This document shows positions 55,681 through 64,000 of a stretch of 64,000 nt of DNA, in pieces. Origin of the DNA: Paenibacillus sp. IHBB 10380 (GTDB taxonomy: Bacteria > Bacillota > Bacilli > Paenibacillales > Paenibacillaceae); assembly GCF_000949425.1 (NCBI RefSeq), contig NZ_CP010976.1, positions 4,092,001 through 4,156,000 of the forward strand, read 5' to 3'. Under the pieces are notes generated by a model, which searched no databases, was not told the origin of the DNA, and saw nothing but the letters and a program-made list of their open reading frames with translations. Position 1 is the first letter of the stretch. Each line of letters begins with the position of its first letter. Made by a program: the position numbers and the translations under genes.

Positions 55681-56358
55681 TTATTGAATGATATTGGCTA
55701 CCTTAGCTATCTTCAACCAATTGGGGAACTCATCAAACAGACGCTCATAAAGATCAGTATCACTAATGGATTCAATATCATTAAGATTAAAAAAGTTTGC
55801 GTTATCCACAACGCGACCTGCGATCGTATCCAGCTTTCTCAGGACACCAAATTCCGACTCTCCTATTCCGACAAATTGCCAGAAGATTGGTTTGCTGGAG
55901 GAATGGATTACTACTTTGTCAATCGTATCTCCGGACCCTCGTTTCACTCCACCATCATTGATAAAAACGACGTATGCTGGTAGGTTACTCGTATCCTCCA
56001 CCGTAAATTTCTTGATCACATCCCGCATGACTGGGGGCTCATCGTTCCTACCGAATTTTGATATCTTCTCATTGTTGAGTATGTACTTTTCGACGTAACC
56101 TTCTATGTTCTTCTCTGTTGCAGCTGGTAATCTAGAGAACTTAGTGTCATAAATCCAACAATCGAGAGACCCGTCATCGTCGAAATGGATGGCTACCGCC
56201 AGTATCCGTTCAATCACCTTTTGTACAACCCCACCCTTGTAGAGTTTTCTCATTGATCCCGAACCATCCAATACAAGTCCTATTCGAGCTTGCACTTTCG
56301 TCAAATCCATTTTAGTTAAGACCAGTTGTGCATTTTGTTTGTGCAGATTAATGTTCAA
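55681..56358 (-). CDS. vWA-domain protein, TerF-like
   Basis: A 225-residue von Willebrand factor A domain of the kind found at the C-terminus of TerF. The MIDAS motif LVLDGSGSMRK near residue 31 and the second ligand region VFINDGGVKRGSGDTIDKV are intact. In Ter systems vWA proteins bind divalent metal and act with the TerD and TelA families at the membrane. It is the last gene of the minus-strand Ter-linked block, following the unknown gene at 56396. Confidence 0.78.
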   Translation of the reverse strand: MNINLHKQNAQLVLTKMDLTKVQARIGLVLDGSGSMRKLYKGGVVQKVIERILAVAIHFDDDGSLDCWIYDTKFSRLPAATEKNIEGYVEKYILNNEKISKFGRNDEPPVMRDVIKKFTVEDTSNLPAYVVFINDGGVKRGSGDTIDKVVIHSSSKPIFWQFVGIGESEFGVLRKLDTIAGRVVDNANFFNLNDIESISDTDLYERLFDEFPNWLKIAKVANIIQ

Positions 56359-56395
56359 AAAGAATCGCCTCTCCTTCTTCTATTCTGATATCTAG

Positions 56396-56953
56396 TTAGC
56401 CTATTACATCTTCCATTATTTTTATAATTTTACCTTGGGTCTCTTTGTATGTACGAACAAGCGCTTGGATTTTATCGAATTCATCGTTCCCTGGACCGTA
56501 ATTATCCATAAACATTTGTTTTAAGATGTCGTTGAACATATCCATTTTTTCGTCACACAGTCTAACTTCTTGCTCAAATACATCCCGTAATGAACTGTTT
56601 TGATCCACATAACCATTGTAATCGCTTGTTCGATTGATACGATCGTTAACACTTTCTCTACTATGGGTTGGTTCGTCTTGGTCTTGCTTTGAAGGATCTA
56701 AATCAATTGAGGTTCTCAAACTAGATAATAGGATGTTTTCCTTGGCTAGCATGATTTGAAAGCTTTTATTTTTAAAAAGATCAATCATCACAACTCTGCA
56801 AAGCTCGCGGTTTTGCAAAAGAATACCGTCAAATGGATGTATTGTCCAGCATCCATGTTTCAGGTAAATATTGAGTTTGAATGTTTCACTGCCATATTGG
56901 TATTCCATGTTAATATTAGTATCGCTAATTATTTCAAATGAAAAGTCTATCAT
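56396..56953 (-). CDS. Unknown protein in the Ter-linked operon
   Basis: A 185-residue protein I do not recognise. The first 75 residues are strand-rich (SFEIISDTNINMEYQYGSET), then a charged linker (about 80-125) leads to two helices with LRDVFEQEVRLCDEKMDMF and ALVRTYKETQGKIIKIMEDV. It has no membrane segment. Its position between telA and the vWA gene suggests an accessory role in the same system. Confidence 0.6.
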   Translation of the reverse strand: MIDFSFEIISDTNINMEYQYGSETFKLNIYLKHGCWTIHPFDGILLQNRELCRVVMIDLFKNKSFQIMLAKENILLSSLRTSIDLDPSKQDQDEPTHSRESVNDRINRTSDYNGYVDQNSSLRDVFEQEVRLCDEKMDMFNDILKQMFMDNYGPGNDEFDKIQALVRTYKETQGKIIKIMEDVIG

Positions 56954-57026
56954 TGAACGAACCTCCTAATTTTTATCATTACGTCAATTCTATCAGATTT
57001 CTAATTAATCGAGTATAGATATAAAA

Positions 57027-57052
57027 GAAAGCCTCCCATCTTAGGAGGCTCT
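57027..57052 (-). terminator. Terminator after the 31-residue peptide gene
   Basis: AGCCTCC / GGAGGCT arms around a seven-base loop, followed on the minus strand by TTCTTTTATA. Confidence 0.7.
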
Positions 57053-57059
57053 GAATAGC

Positions 57060-57155
57060 TTATTTTTGTAACTCTATTATGGACTCTGCCCTGTTGTTGC
57101 TTGTTATTACAATTAAAACTGAAATCAATATCCCGAGACATACATAAGAAATCAT
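57060..57155 (-). CDS. 31-residue membrane peptide
   Basis: ATG 57155, read leftwards, opens MISYVCLGILISVLIVITSN followed by NRAESIIELQK and a stop. GAGGAGATG lies nine bases upstream, and a terminator follows within 10 bases. The single helix plus charged tail resembles type I toxin peptides (TxpA/BsrG) or small stress peptides. No antisense RNA was identified. It lies between telA and the unknown gene. Confidence 0.5.
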   Translation of the reverse strand: MISYVCLGILISVLIVITSNNRAESIIELQK

Positions 57156-57300
57156 AAATATCATCTCCTCTTCTAATCTATCTATATGAACAAGAAGGTC
57201 CATCTATGAATAGTATGTTCGGATAACTGTTTTTTAAACAAAAAAGAGACCTCTCGGCCCCTCTTCACATCAGTATCATTCGTCTTTCTGTCTCACGTAC

Positions 57301-58401
57301 TTAATAAAGGATATTACTCAATTCGCTTGTAGCAGCAGTCTCTTGAATGCCCGTAGTTTGTGTGCCTGCTTCCAATCCAAGACGTTTTGTCATTTGTTGA
57401 TTAATAGCTGTCAGTTTTGGAGTAAGTTCGTTACACGAAGCAATGATGTCACGATTCGATTTCTCGGATGTATCCAGCGCGATCATCAAATCAGACATAG
57501 CCTGATTAACAGCTTCCAAAGACATTGCTGGTTTTTTTAGCAATTCAGCTGATTTTTCCGTTGTAGTTTTAAGCATTGCCGCATTGTCTTTGAATGTGTT
57601 CTCTATCGTACTGTTCACACTTTCCACAGCATTTGCTACCTTTATTTGATTCTCTATCGCCAGTGTAATTAGTGCCGATATTTTAATAAGATTTGCTGCC
57701 TTATAGACTGCATTGTTTACGGAATCTATCAATTTATCGTTTGTGTCATTAACAATATCAGTAGCTGCAATTGCTTGGTTGAAGAGCATGATGTCTTCGG
57801 TCATGGACATAATTCGGGTAACGACCTTCCTCAGTCCACGTTCCAAGTATGTTTTGCGGCTTTCATTCTCTGGATTATTAATCTCTATTTCGAAAAGCTC
57901 TTTCAATTTATTACCCATTGCAATTTTATACTGGAGATTGTAAATTTCTTCGAGAGAGCTACGCTTCAATACTCTCATGCTGATAATATCTTCCTCAAGC
58001 GTATCTTTCCCGCTCCTAAGTCCAGCCACGATCGCATCAATATTCGTTTTAACGGATTGATACTTATACACGTAATTTTTTATAGGCGATTTACGAACCA
58101 GTTTGCCGAAGAATCCGACATTTTTACTTTGTTGTAAGGATTCGCACTCGTTTCTCAAAGACAGAATCAGGTTTGATACCTTATCGGATTTCCCTGACAT
58201 CAATTCGTTAACTGGTCGGTCTAGTTGTGTAAGAGCTTGTCCAGCCTTTTCCTGTGTCTTGGCTCCCAATTTCCCTACCTCGTCCATTAGGGTATCTAAT
58301 GATAATGTATCTGCCTGAGAAACCTTCTGAATGATTTCTGACGCTTCTTGAATAACCTTCTGCTCATCTTCCTTTTTCAATTCAATGATCTGTGTAGACA
58401 T
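57301..58401 (-). CDS. telA: TelA-family toxic-anion resistance protein
   Basis: A 366-residue helical, coiled-coil protein of the TelA/KlaA family (PF05816), known from tellurite resistance. Typical segments are NVGFFGKLVRKSPIKNYVYKYQSV and a helical bundle up to ITLAIENQIKVANAVESVNS. In B. subtilis, YaaN and YceH belong here. ATG 58401 follows GGAGG; the TTG at 58407 is in frame. It follows the xpaC-like gene, as yaaN follows xpaC. Confidence 0.85.
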   Translation of the reverse strand: MSTQIIELKKEDEQKVIQEASEIIQKVSQADTLSLDTLMDEVGKLGAKTQEKAGQALTQLDRPVNELMSGKSDKVSNLILSLRNECESLQQSKNVGFFGKLVRKSPIKNYVYKYQSVKTNIDAIVAGLRSGKDTLEEDIISMRVLKRSSLEEIYNLQYKIAMGNKLKELFEIEINNPENESRKTYLERGLRKVVTRIMSMTEDIMLFNQAIAATDIVNDTNDKLIDSVNNAVYKAANLIKISALITLAIENQIKVANAVESVNSTIENTFKDNAAMLKTTTEKSAELLKKPAMSLEAVNQAMSDLMIALDTSEKSNRDIIASCNELTPKLTAINQQMTKRLGLEAGTQTTGIQETAATSELSNILY

Positions 58402-58424
58402 GTTCAATTGACCTCCTCTTCATT

Positions 58425-59084
58425 TTAGGAATTAGCATACCGTTTGTGGATGACTTCCGCCCTCGTTTGTAATTCCAATAAATCCTTGTGTTCGATCGTT
58501 GCAACGATATCAGAGATTTTATTGTTCACATCTCGAATACCATTCAAGAGCACGCGGCGATTCTTTATTTTTGCCTCACCACTTAAACGTAGGAAGGGAT
58601 TAATAACACTGTTTAGTTCCTTTAAAACGAGCCTATTAATCGTATGATTGATTTCGTCATTATTTAAGTCGCTTAGAAGCGGAATGACTCGATGCAATCG
58701 AAGAAACAAAGAGCATGATTTTTCTACAATTTCATTATCAAGAGTATTCTGTTGTCCTTCGGAAATCACCATGTCTTCAATCACTTCTAGATATTCTATA
58801 ATAGGTTGAAACATCGGATTTATCTTTTCTTTTGAAGCCTCGATACCGTTCGATTGATATGATGTATCACTGGAATTCAATACGGCTTCTTGTACCGGTA
58901 TCACATCAGGAATATTGTGTGTTTTCTGTCCAGTATTCTTTTGATTACCCAACAAGAGTGCGAGCCCCCCTCCGATTATCGGGAATAAAAGGAATAAGAA
59001 GTCCGGCAAGAAGCTGCTACAGACCAATCCAACTAAATAACCAATCAGGGCTCCCCCTAAGGGCTTCAACTTTCCCATAAACAT
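58425..59084 (-). CDS. XpaC-like membrane protein
   Basis: A 219-residue protein of the 5-bromo-4-chloroindolyl phosphate hydrolysis (XpaC, PF10112) family. Two hydrophobic helices near the N-terminus (LGGALIGYLVGLVCSSFLPD and LFLLFPIIGGGLALLLGN) precede a long helical cytoplasmic part. The family name comes from an assay; its real role is unknown. It pairs with a TelA homologue, as in B. subtilis xpaC-yaaN. ATG 59084 has a clean GGGGGA upstream; the one at 59090 overlaps it. Confidence 0.75.
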   Translation of the reverse strand: MFMGKLKPLGGALIGYLVGLVCSSFLPDFLFLLFPIIGGGLALLLGNQKNTGQKTHNIPDVIPVQEAVLNSSDTSYQSNGIEASKEKINPMFQPIIEYLEVIEDMVISEGQQNTLDNEIVEKSCSLFLRLHRVIPLLSDLNNDEINHTINRLVLKELNSVINPFLRLSGEAKIKNRRVLLNGIRDVNNKISDIVATIEHKDLLELQTRAEVIHKRYANS

Positions 59085-59235
59085 ATTCATTCCCCCATCT
59101 CTCTCATTTTCAATATTTATTTATCCAATCAATTCTTATTCCTTCTTACACATAAGATTAGAATTCAGGGAGAATATTGTCAAATAAACCACCTCAAAGG
59201 GTGGCTAATAAGATCAGAACATGGCTTCTGAATAA

Positions 59236-60300
59236 TCACAAATTTTCATGCATTAAAACTTTGTTTTTCAAATGGAAATCTTTCATAAGCATTGGCATTT
59301 CTACATGACTTCCGATAATGTCGTATTGAGGATTTTGTAGTTCCACATGGCCACCTAGAGCCATTTTCACTGCCAAATAAGGGAAATTTATCCCCGTTAA
59401 ACAAGTGACATGCAAACCACCCGACATCCTGGGATTAATTTCAAGAAGTTTTGGCACTCCGTCTTTATACTTCATCTGTACGTTAAAGATATAAGGTATC
59501 TTATATGTATCAGCTACTTTTTGAGCAATGTCCAGAAGCTCAGGAATATTCTCCATGGAGCGAAGACGGCCGCCAGCTTTACGGCGTGGAACTGCTGCTA
59601 GAAGTTTGCCAGCAGGATCAGATAAGCAATCTATGCTAAACTCAAAACCATCTAGGAGTTCCATGACCATCAAATCATTAAATTCCTCTACACCGGAAAG
59701 TATCCGATACGCTTCTTCAAATGACAAATACTTATTGATCGCGCCGAACATATCCTGAAGCTCATTCCGTTCGTTGTCGATTATCCGGAAGCCCAATCCA
59801 CCCTCCAAATTGGTCGGTTTAAAACACACTTTATGTCCCTTGTTCACGAGATCTTCGTATGCTTCTTTGAATTGATTCGCATTTCGAACAATGTGATAAT
59901 CAGGCACAACCATGATTCCAGTTGGTTTTACAGATTGATAAAATAAGTCCTTGTCCATCAGCTTCTCAAGGAGATCCACATCTTGACATACGATAACCCT
60001 TGTCCCAATCTCTTCGAATAAAGCGATGTGCTTGGCAATATGAAACATATTAAGGCGCGGAACAAAGACATCTATTTGGTGTCGGCGGCAGAAATCGAGA
60101 CAAAATTCCACATATTCGTAACCGTCCAACTGCGGCTCTACCTCTACATGGTTGCATGCCTGAAGAGACATATGTTTAGGGTCCGGATGGGTACCATACA
60201 ACTCCACTTCAAGTCCATCTGAATTATTCTTAATATGGTTCATGTAGTGATATGCAACAGAGAACCAACGATTAAACCAAATTCGTGCATTCTTCTTCAT
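59236..60300 (-). CDS. ATP-grasp ligase of the Ter-linked biosynthetic cluster
   Basis: A 354-residue ATP-grasp enzyme that should join a carboxylate to an amine or thiol at the cost of ATP. The nucleotide-binding motif FKPTNLEGGLGFRIID and the metal-binding LLEINPRMSGGLHVTCL are intact. An N-terminal Rossmann-like part (about 1-110) recalls carbamoyl-phosphate synthase-like ligases. The start follows AAAGGGGAT. Within the cluster it probably adds an amino-acid-like unit to a nucleoside-like product; the substrate is unknown. Confidence 0.8.
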   Translation of the reverse strand: MKKNARIWFNRWFSVAYHYMNHIKNNSDGLEVELYGTHPDPKHMSLQACNHVEVEPQLDGYEYVEFCLDFCRRHQIDVFVPRLNMFHIAKHIALFEEIGTRVIVCQDVDLLEKLMDKDLFYQSVKPTGIMVVPDYHIVRNANQFKEAYEDLVNKGHKVCFKPTNLEGGLGFRIIDNERNELQDMFGAINKYLSFEEAYRILSGVEEFNDLMVMELLDGFEFSIDCLSDPAGKLLAAVPRRKAGGRLRSMENIPELLDIAQKVADTYKIPYIFNVQMKYKDGVPKLLEINPRMSGGLHVTCLTGINFPYLAVKMALGGHVELQNPQYDIIGSHVEMPMLMKDFHLKNKVLMHENL

Positions 60301-60302
60301 AT

Positions 60303-61145
60303 TTATCCCCTTTCGATTTTATTGGCCATAACCTTGTCATTTGAGTAACTCACTTTAGATACAAACTTCATAATCTCATCTGCTGCAAGAACTCCGGATG
60401 TAGAGGTAAATGAATACGCCATGGTACCCGGAAACCTTAATTCCTCCCGATAGAGCTCCCCGTGCTTTGGTGCTATTGGATGCGTTGCATAATCTAATAA
60501 ACATCTATCCAGAAGTGAGTCGCCCGATGCCACGATGATATCTGCTCCAATACGCTGCTGAAGATGTGAAAGAGCAGCGCTCTTGCTCACGGAGATGGGT
60601 ACCAGGTATATCTTTCTACCCTGAACGGATACCTCCCATCCCAGATTTCTTATTTCTTTTGAAACTTGATGCACTTCATCCAACGGCATTTTCTCTCGGT
60701 TGATGACTATTGAGAAAAATAGCTCATCACAAAACCGTTCGCCTAATATCCAATCATCATTCCCAATCTGATCGAATAATGTCTTTACCTCATTGGCTGA
60801 GGCAGACTTACCCACAATATCGTCATGAACAAATTGATTCCATTCTAAATCTGGAATTCCATCAAACAGTATGTTGCCGCCATTGCTTGTAATAGCATAC
60901 TTTGGCTGAATGACTTCACGAAACAGTTCAATTCGGTTGTACTGTTCCATAGTTCTTGTTGTGACCGGTATGAACTCCATTTCCTTCGCCATTGTTGTAA
61001 GAATCGAGCATGCTTGAATTGAAATATAAGAAGTTATCTTCCCGTTCACGGTTTCCGCCGCCATGATTAGAGGGGAATCTAGCGCAAGTCCAACAGAACG
61101 CGTTGAGTAGATTAGGGTTTGATCTAAATCGCTGGCGTAGATCAC
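60303..61145 (-). CDS. HAD-family phosphatase of the Ter-linked cluster
   Basis: A 280-residue haloacid dehalogenase-type phosphatase. Nucleophile motif SDLDQTLIYS near residue 5, motif II Thr in IPVTTRTMEQY, and the late acidic SGDSLLDRCLLD are present, with a small cap between them. It should remove a phosphate from a cluster intermediate. The start is GTG 61145, overlapping the StiP stop by four bases. Its own stop is two bases from the ATP-grasp start, so the genes are coupled. Confidence 0.8.
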   Translation of the reverse strand: MIYASDLDQTLIYSTRSVGLALDSPLIMAAETVNGKITSYISIQACSILTTMAKEMEFIPVTTRTMEQYNRIELFREVIQPKYAITSNGGNILFDGIPDLEWNQFVHDDIVGKSASANEVKTLFDQIGNDDWILGERFCDELFFSIVINREKMPLDEVHQVSKEIRNLGWEVSVQGRKIYLVPISVSKSAALSHLQQRIGADIIVASGDSLLDRCLLDYATHPIAPKHGELYREELRFPGTMAYSFTSTSGVLAADEIMKFVSKVSYSNDKVMANKIERG

Positions 61146-62293
61146 TCTATCTCCCCCTTAAGCGGTTTAATTATTCCACAACAGGAATAATTAAGTCCTG
61201 GGTATACCTCAACGGGTACATTCCGATCCTTTGCCAGAAGAAGAATATGGTTCAAATTCGGATTGTCCATACGATCAACAAGTATTTTCCATGGAACTCT
61301 TCTCAGAAGAACCCTTGTTGTCTCACCAACTCCTGGTTTAACCAGATTAACATCGGAAATCGCATATTCCCTTTGGATAGACTCTATATCTTTCATCCCC
61401 TGCCAAGTAACTTCTGCGGGTAACGAAATCATTTTTATGGCTTCTTCTTCTGCGGCTGTAGCAATCTTAGGGAAATAGCCTGCTACCACATCGATAAAAT
61501 GGTTGGATAGATCATCCCCTAACCATTCCTTGTAGTATTTAGCTCCATGAAAGTCATCTTGGTCTATCAAATCATGTCGCAACACTGTACGACTCATTAA
61601 ACCCGAAACCGTCGAATTTAGGCACGCACTAGGAATAAGATAATCCTCTCTCGTACCAAACGTATCCGAACAAAAACCAGGATCAGCGAGGACGGCCAAA
61701 TCATCATCCAATGAGATGTCGTATTTATCTTTGAAGTCACGACAAGCATCAATGAGCACTTTCCGAATAGCCCCTTTACCGGTCCAACCATCCACGAACT
61801 GCAATGGTGTATCCAAACCATGCTGCTGAAAAATGTACTTCAAGGCATTCTCGTCAATACCCTTTCCTCTGATAATTGAAATACTGTAATGAGGAAGATC
61901 GATCTGATAACGAAAAGTGATATATCTTTTTATAAGAATTCCAATGGGTGTTCCCGCTCGAGCCAAAGAAATGAGGGCGACATTCCCACCCCGTTTTTTC
62001 ATAATAAGCTCTGCAACGACCCCTGCAGCAAGTGCAACCTTTTCTGCAGACTCATCCAACGTATCTTTGAACAGTTGGATATATTCAGGCGTTGGTTGAT
62101 ATTCAACAGGAAGCATTTCAGAGTAATGCACGCCTGATTGTATAGCCTGTTCACGATCATTCGTTTCCTTCTCAAGATTTATCTCACTTAAATTCTTTAA
62201 CAAGAAGATGACATCAGATTCGCTATAACTTCCCATCTGTTCGGGCTTCTTAATAACCCTGTCATATATTTTTTCATGTGAAGTCGCGTTCAT
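61142..62293 (-). CDS. StiP-type cysteine-protease-like protein
   Basis: A 383-residue protein of the cysteine protease StiP family (PF11202), found in Ter-linked clusters. Typical segments are GNVALISLARAGTPIGILIK, YSISIIRGKGIDENALKYI and FVDGWTGKGAIRKVLID, and a C-terminal RNA-binding-like part with cysteines (LNYSCCGIIK). The phosphoribosyltransferase-like appearance of the central part has been noted for the family. ATG 62293 overlaps the previous stop (ATGA). Real activity is unknown. Confidence 0.75.
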   Translation of the reverse strand: MNATSHEKIYDRVIKKPEQMGSYSESDVIFLLKNLSEINLEKETNDREQAIQSGVHYSEMLPVEYQPTPEYIQLFKDTLDESAEKVALAAGVVAELIMKKRGGNVALISLARAGTPIGILIKRYITFRYQIDLPHYSISIIRGKGIDENALKYIFQQHGLDTPLQFVDGWTGKGAIRKVLIDACRDFKDKYDISLDDDLAVLADPGFCSDTFGTREDYLIPSACLNSTVSGLMSRTVLRHDLIDQDDFHGAKYYKEWLGDDLSNHFIDVVAGYFPKIATAAEEEAIKMISLPAEVTWQGMKDIESIQREYAISDVNLVKPGVGETTRVLLRRVPWKILVDRMDNPNLNHILLLAKDRNVPVEVYPGLNYSCCGIIKPLKGEIE

Positions 62294-63708
62294 ACGTTAT
62301 CTCCTTTCAATGAATGAAACTTGGGACCGCAAATAACAACGTTGATTTTTGTGAATCCCTTCGTGCGAAAAGATTGGAGCATTGGCTCGATACTTTCTAT
62401 AGAATGATCCCGCTCTAAGAAAAGAAAAAGATCCTCATACTGGCCGGGGGAAATATTATAAACGAAATTGGCTAATCCATAATCATCTGGTGACGGAAAC
62501 GAAACGCCATGTTTTACCGCGTAATCTGTATGATGTACAGAATGAATTGGGCTGCGGGTAGTGGAATGATAAGACACATTCTCGCCCATCTCGCTTGCGA
62601 TTCTCATAGGAATGTACATGAATTCACCAGTACCAAGACATAGAGTATTCTCACCTTTCCTATATCCAGCCAATCTTTTGGCAGCTGCCGAGACACTCGA
62701 ATCAGTCTTTCGGTTGTCGATCTGTTGAATACCGAACCTTCCAGTTCCCTTAGTATAAGGTGCACCATTCATGTATCCTTCGCTGTTTAGAGATTCTCCT
62801 CTGGACGATTCGAAAAGATCATTCAGATAAATAAACTCAGTTGCTGGAATAACAGAGACTAATAATATTGCTTCTTGAGGAACAGATAAGATTGGATCAC
62901 CCTGAACCTCAATTGTCCCCTTAATAAGAGACAATAACTTGATCGTGATATCCAGTTGTTGCTCCAATTCCATATAACGCTGTTCATCCTCAGGTGTTCT
63001 CCAATCTAAGAGAGACGCAACAATATAGATTTTACGGGGGAATTTCGCCTGAATATCCTTAATGATATTAAGTGCAGTCTTCCCCGTTGTAATCTCATCA
63101 TCGACCAATACGACGGTTTCTTCACCAGCTATAACATCTGCATCAATTGCATAACATCGGTGAGATACAGCGTGCGAATGTTCCTCATCGAAGTTAATTA
63201 ACGAGGTCATGGATGGGATTAGCTCGCGTGTTGTGTGAATATACGTACAACCGCCATCAAATACGTTATACATGCTGTGTCCCAATGCTGTAGCGGTTTC
63301 AGCAAAGCCAATAAACTTAACGGGGGCAGGTAATACTAACCGGCTTTGCTGGATTTTGCGATAAACCGTTCCCGCGTCTGTTGAGCCAGTTAAACCGTTA
63401 AGGATCTCAGAAAGAAGCTCCACCGTTTGTTCATTATTTTCATTCAATTCTTTAAACAATAATAGAGACAACGCCGCTCCACTTAATAAAGATATATAGG
63501 GATCAACAGGTATGTGCTTTCCTAAGATCTTGCTTACAAAGAGAAAAGCCCTCTTCTTGTTTATCCTTGCTGCCATTGAGAACAGTGAATCTAGCGGTAA
63601 TTGAAATGGATTCTCTTTAACAGAAACGGTTACAGATAAATCTCCTAGTATATTAAACGTATGCGTGTTCGTGGTTTGATAGTAAGGAGATATAGTTTTG
63701 TTCTTCAT
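62290..63708 (-). CDS. Phosphoribosyltransferase-TRSP domain protein
   Basis: A 472-residue protein. A phosphoribosyltransferase domain (about 80-290) has a PRPP-binding loop TVVLVDDEITTGKTALNI. The C-terminal TRSP domain carries the eponymous motif in SYHSTTRSPIHSVHHTDYAV. It is expected to attach a ribose phosphate to a base-like moiety, making the nucleoside-like metabolite proposed for these clusters. ATG 63708 follows GGGGTG; the upstream ATG at 63738 lies inside the lyase gene. Confidence 0.78.
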   Translation of the reverse strand: MKNKTISPYYQTTNTHTFNILGDLSVTVSVKENPFQLPLDSLFSMAARINKKRAFLFVSKILGKHIPVDPYISLLSGAALSLLLFKELNENNEQTVELLSEILNGLTGSTDAGTVYRKIQQSRLVLPAPVKFIGFAETATALGHSMYNVFDGGCTYIHTTRELIPSMTSLINFDEEHSHAVSHRCYAIDADVIAGEETVVLVDDEITTGKTALNIIKDIQAKFPRKIYIVASLLDWRTPEDEQRYMELEQQLDITIKLLSLIKGTIEVQGDPILSVPQEAILLVSVIPATEFIYLNDLFESSRGESLNSEGYMNGAPYTKGTGRFGIQQIDNRKTDSSVSAAAKRLAGYRKGENTLCLGTGEFMYIPMRIASEMGENVSYHSTTRSPIHSVHHTDYAVKHGVSFPSPDDYGLANFVYNISPGQYEDLFLFLERDHSIESIEPMLQSFRTKGFTKINVVICGPKFHSLKGDNV

Positions 63709-64000
63709 GTAGCACCCCATATATTTTTGATCTTGCAATTATCCGCTGCGCCCAATTTAGATGCGGTTTGATTTCGTTCATTTTATTAGAATATTCACTT
63801 TTAAGAACTCCAAGGTAATCATTATTGTTTGCCACGATACTGGTTGCATCAACGAACTCTTCATGAGTAACGACGTAAAGAGATTGAACAGGTTTAATAT
63901 GCGATGGGTGAATGATGGTCTTTCCAATTATCCCATTCTCCTTATCCATCATCGCTTCATGAATCAAACCGTCTACGTAATTGGTGATGAATTCCATTCG
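63653..64000 (-). CDS. HpcH/CitE-type C-C bond lyase, cut by window edge
   Basis: The last about 115 residues of a gene that runs off the right edge of the window. GIIGKTIIHPSHIKPVQSLY is the C-terminal signature of the HpcH/HpaI aldolase-citrate lyase beta superfamily, and such a lyase is a member of the Ter-linked biosynthetic set. The stop overlaps the TRSP-protein start by about 56 bases. The N-terminal catalytic part is not in the window. Confidence 0.7.
   Translation of the reverse strand, partial: RMEFITNYVDGLIHEAMMDKENGIIGKTIIHPSHIKPVQSLYVVTHEEFVDATSIVANNNDYLGVLKSEYSNKMNEIKPHLNWAQRIIARSKIYGVLHEEQNYISLLSNHEHAYV

Noticed and set aside
55567..55684. Plus-strand open frame reading FKPGEELRRITRGNRFDIPV
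   Set aside because: It lacks a start codon with a ribosome site and follows a stop directly. No family is recognised, and the opposite strand is open too.
57241..57270. Possible telA terminator (A-run with GAGAGG/CCTCTC)
   Set aside because: The arms do not form a clean stem, so it is not listed as a terminator.

Overview
The window reads as chromosome of a low-to-moderate GC, spore-forming-type Bacillota, most likely Paenibacillus or a close relative. The grounds are a rsbV-rsbW-sigB operon, strong AGGAGG-type ribosome sites with some TTG/GTG starts, Fur boxes of the 7-1-7 Bacillus type, a CcpA cre site, a Btr-like AraC regulator fused to a siderophore-binding domain, and ykpA-, zosA-, yumC- and xpaC/yaaN-like genes. 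No rRNA, tRNA, CRISPR array or complete insertion sequence was seen.

Layout. 0-9.2 kb: a stress-signalling block on the minus strand. A REC-PP2C phosphatase, a large hybrid kinase with three receiver domains and a CheR-type methyltransferase (together the RsbY/RsbK/RsbM module known from Bacillus cereus), then a second hybrid kinase, then rsbV, rsbW and sigB. A SigB-type promoter precedes rsbV. 9.4-14 kb: small stress or envelope proteins, one with a very good SigB-type promoter, and a cation diffusion facilitator. 14-16 kb: a MITE-like repeat, an ABC-F protein and a small gene remnant. 16-20.5 kb: a GC-richer patch with a chemoreceptor and an exported gamma-glutamyltransferase behind a c-di-GMP-I-type riboswitch. 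20.8-24.7 kb: an Nfu_N/HEAT protein, an MFS exporter and a secreted transglutaminase-like protein. 24.8-29 kb: the xylose locus (xylA-xylB, divergent xylR) with an operator and cre. 29-36 kb: glutaredoxin, trxB, a ZosA-like P-type ATPase under Fur-family-like boxes, an apparently dead, shortened pyruvate phosphate dikinase relative, and metY. 36-40.2 kb: a Fur-controlled siderophore-iron locus. 40.4-53.4 kb: mostly housekeeping genes (deoC, ppaC, GDPD, antiporter, second chemoreceptor, pyk, an AraC regulator). 53.5-64 kb: a MidA-like methyltransferase with TPRs and then a tellurite-resistance (Ter)-linked operon: C-C bond lyase, PRTase-TRSP, StiP, HAD, ATP-grasp, XpaC, TelA, an unknown protein and a TerF-like vWA protein.

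The points most worth following are the degenerate PPDK-like protein (33.3-34.5 kb), the Ter-linked biosynthetic operon with its unknown members and tiny membrane peptide, the RsbK/M/Y control of SigB, the riboswitch before the gamma-glutamyltransferase, and a hairpin that would bury the ribosome site of the second chemoreceptor. All assignments come from reading motifs and gene context. No database search was run.
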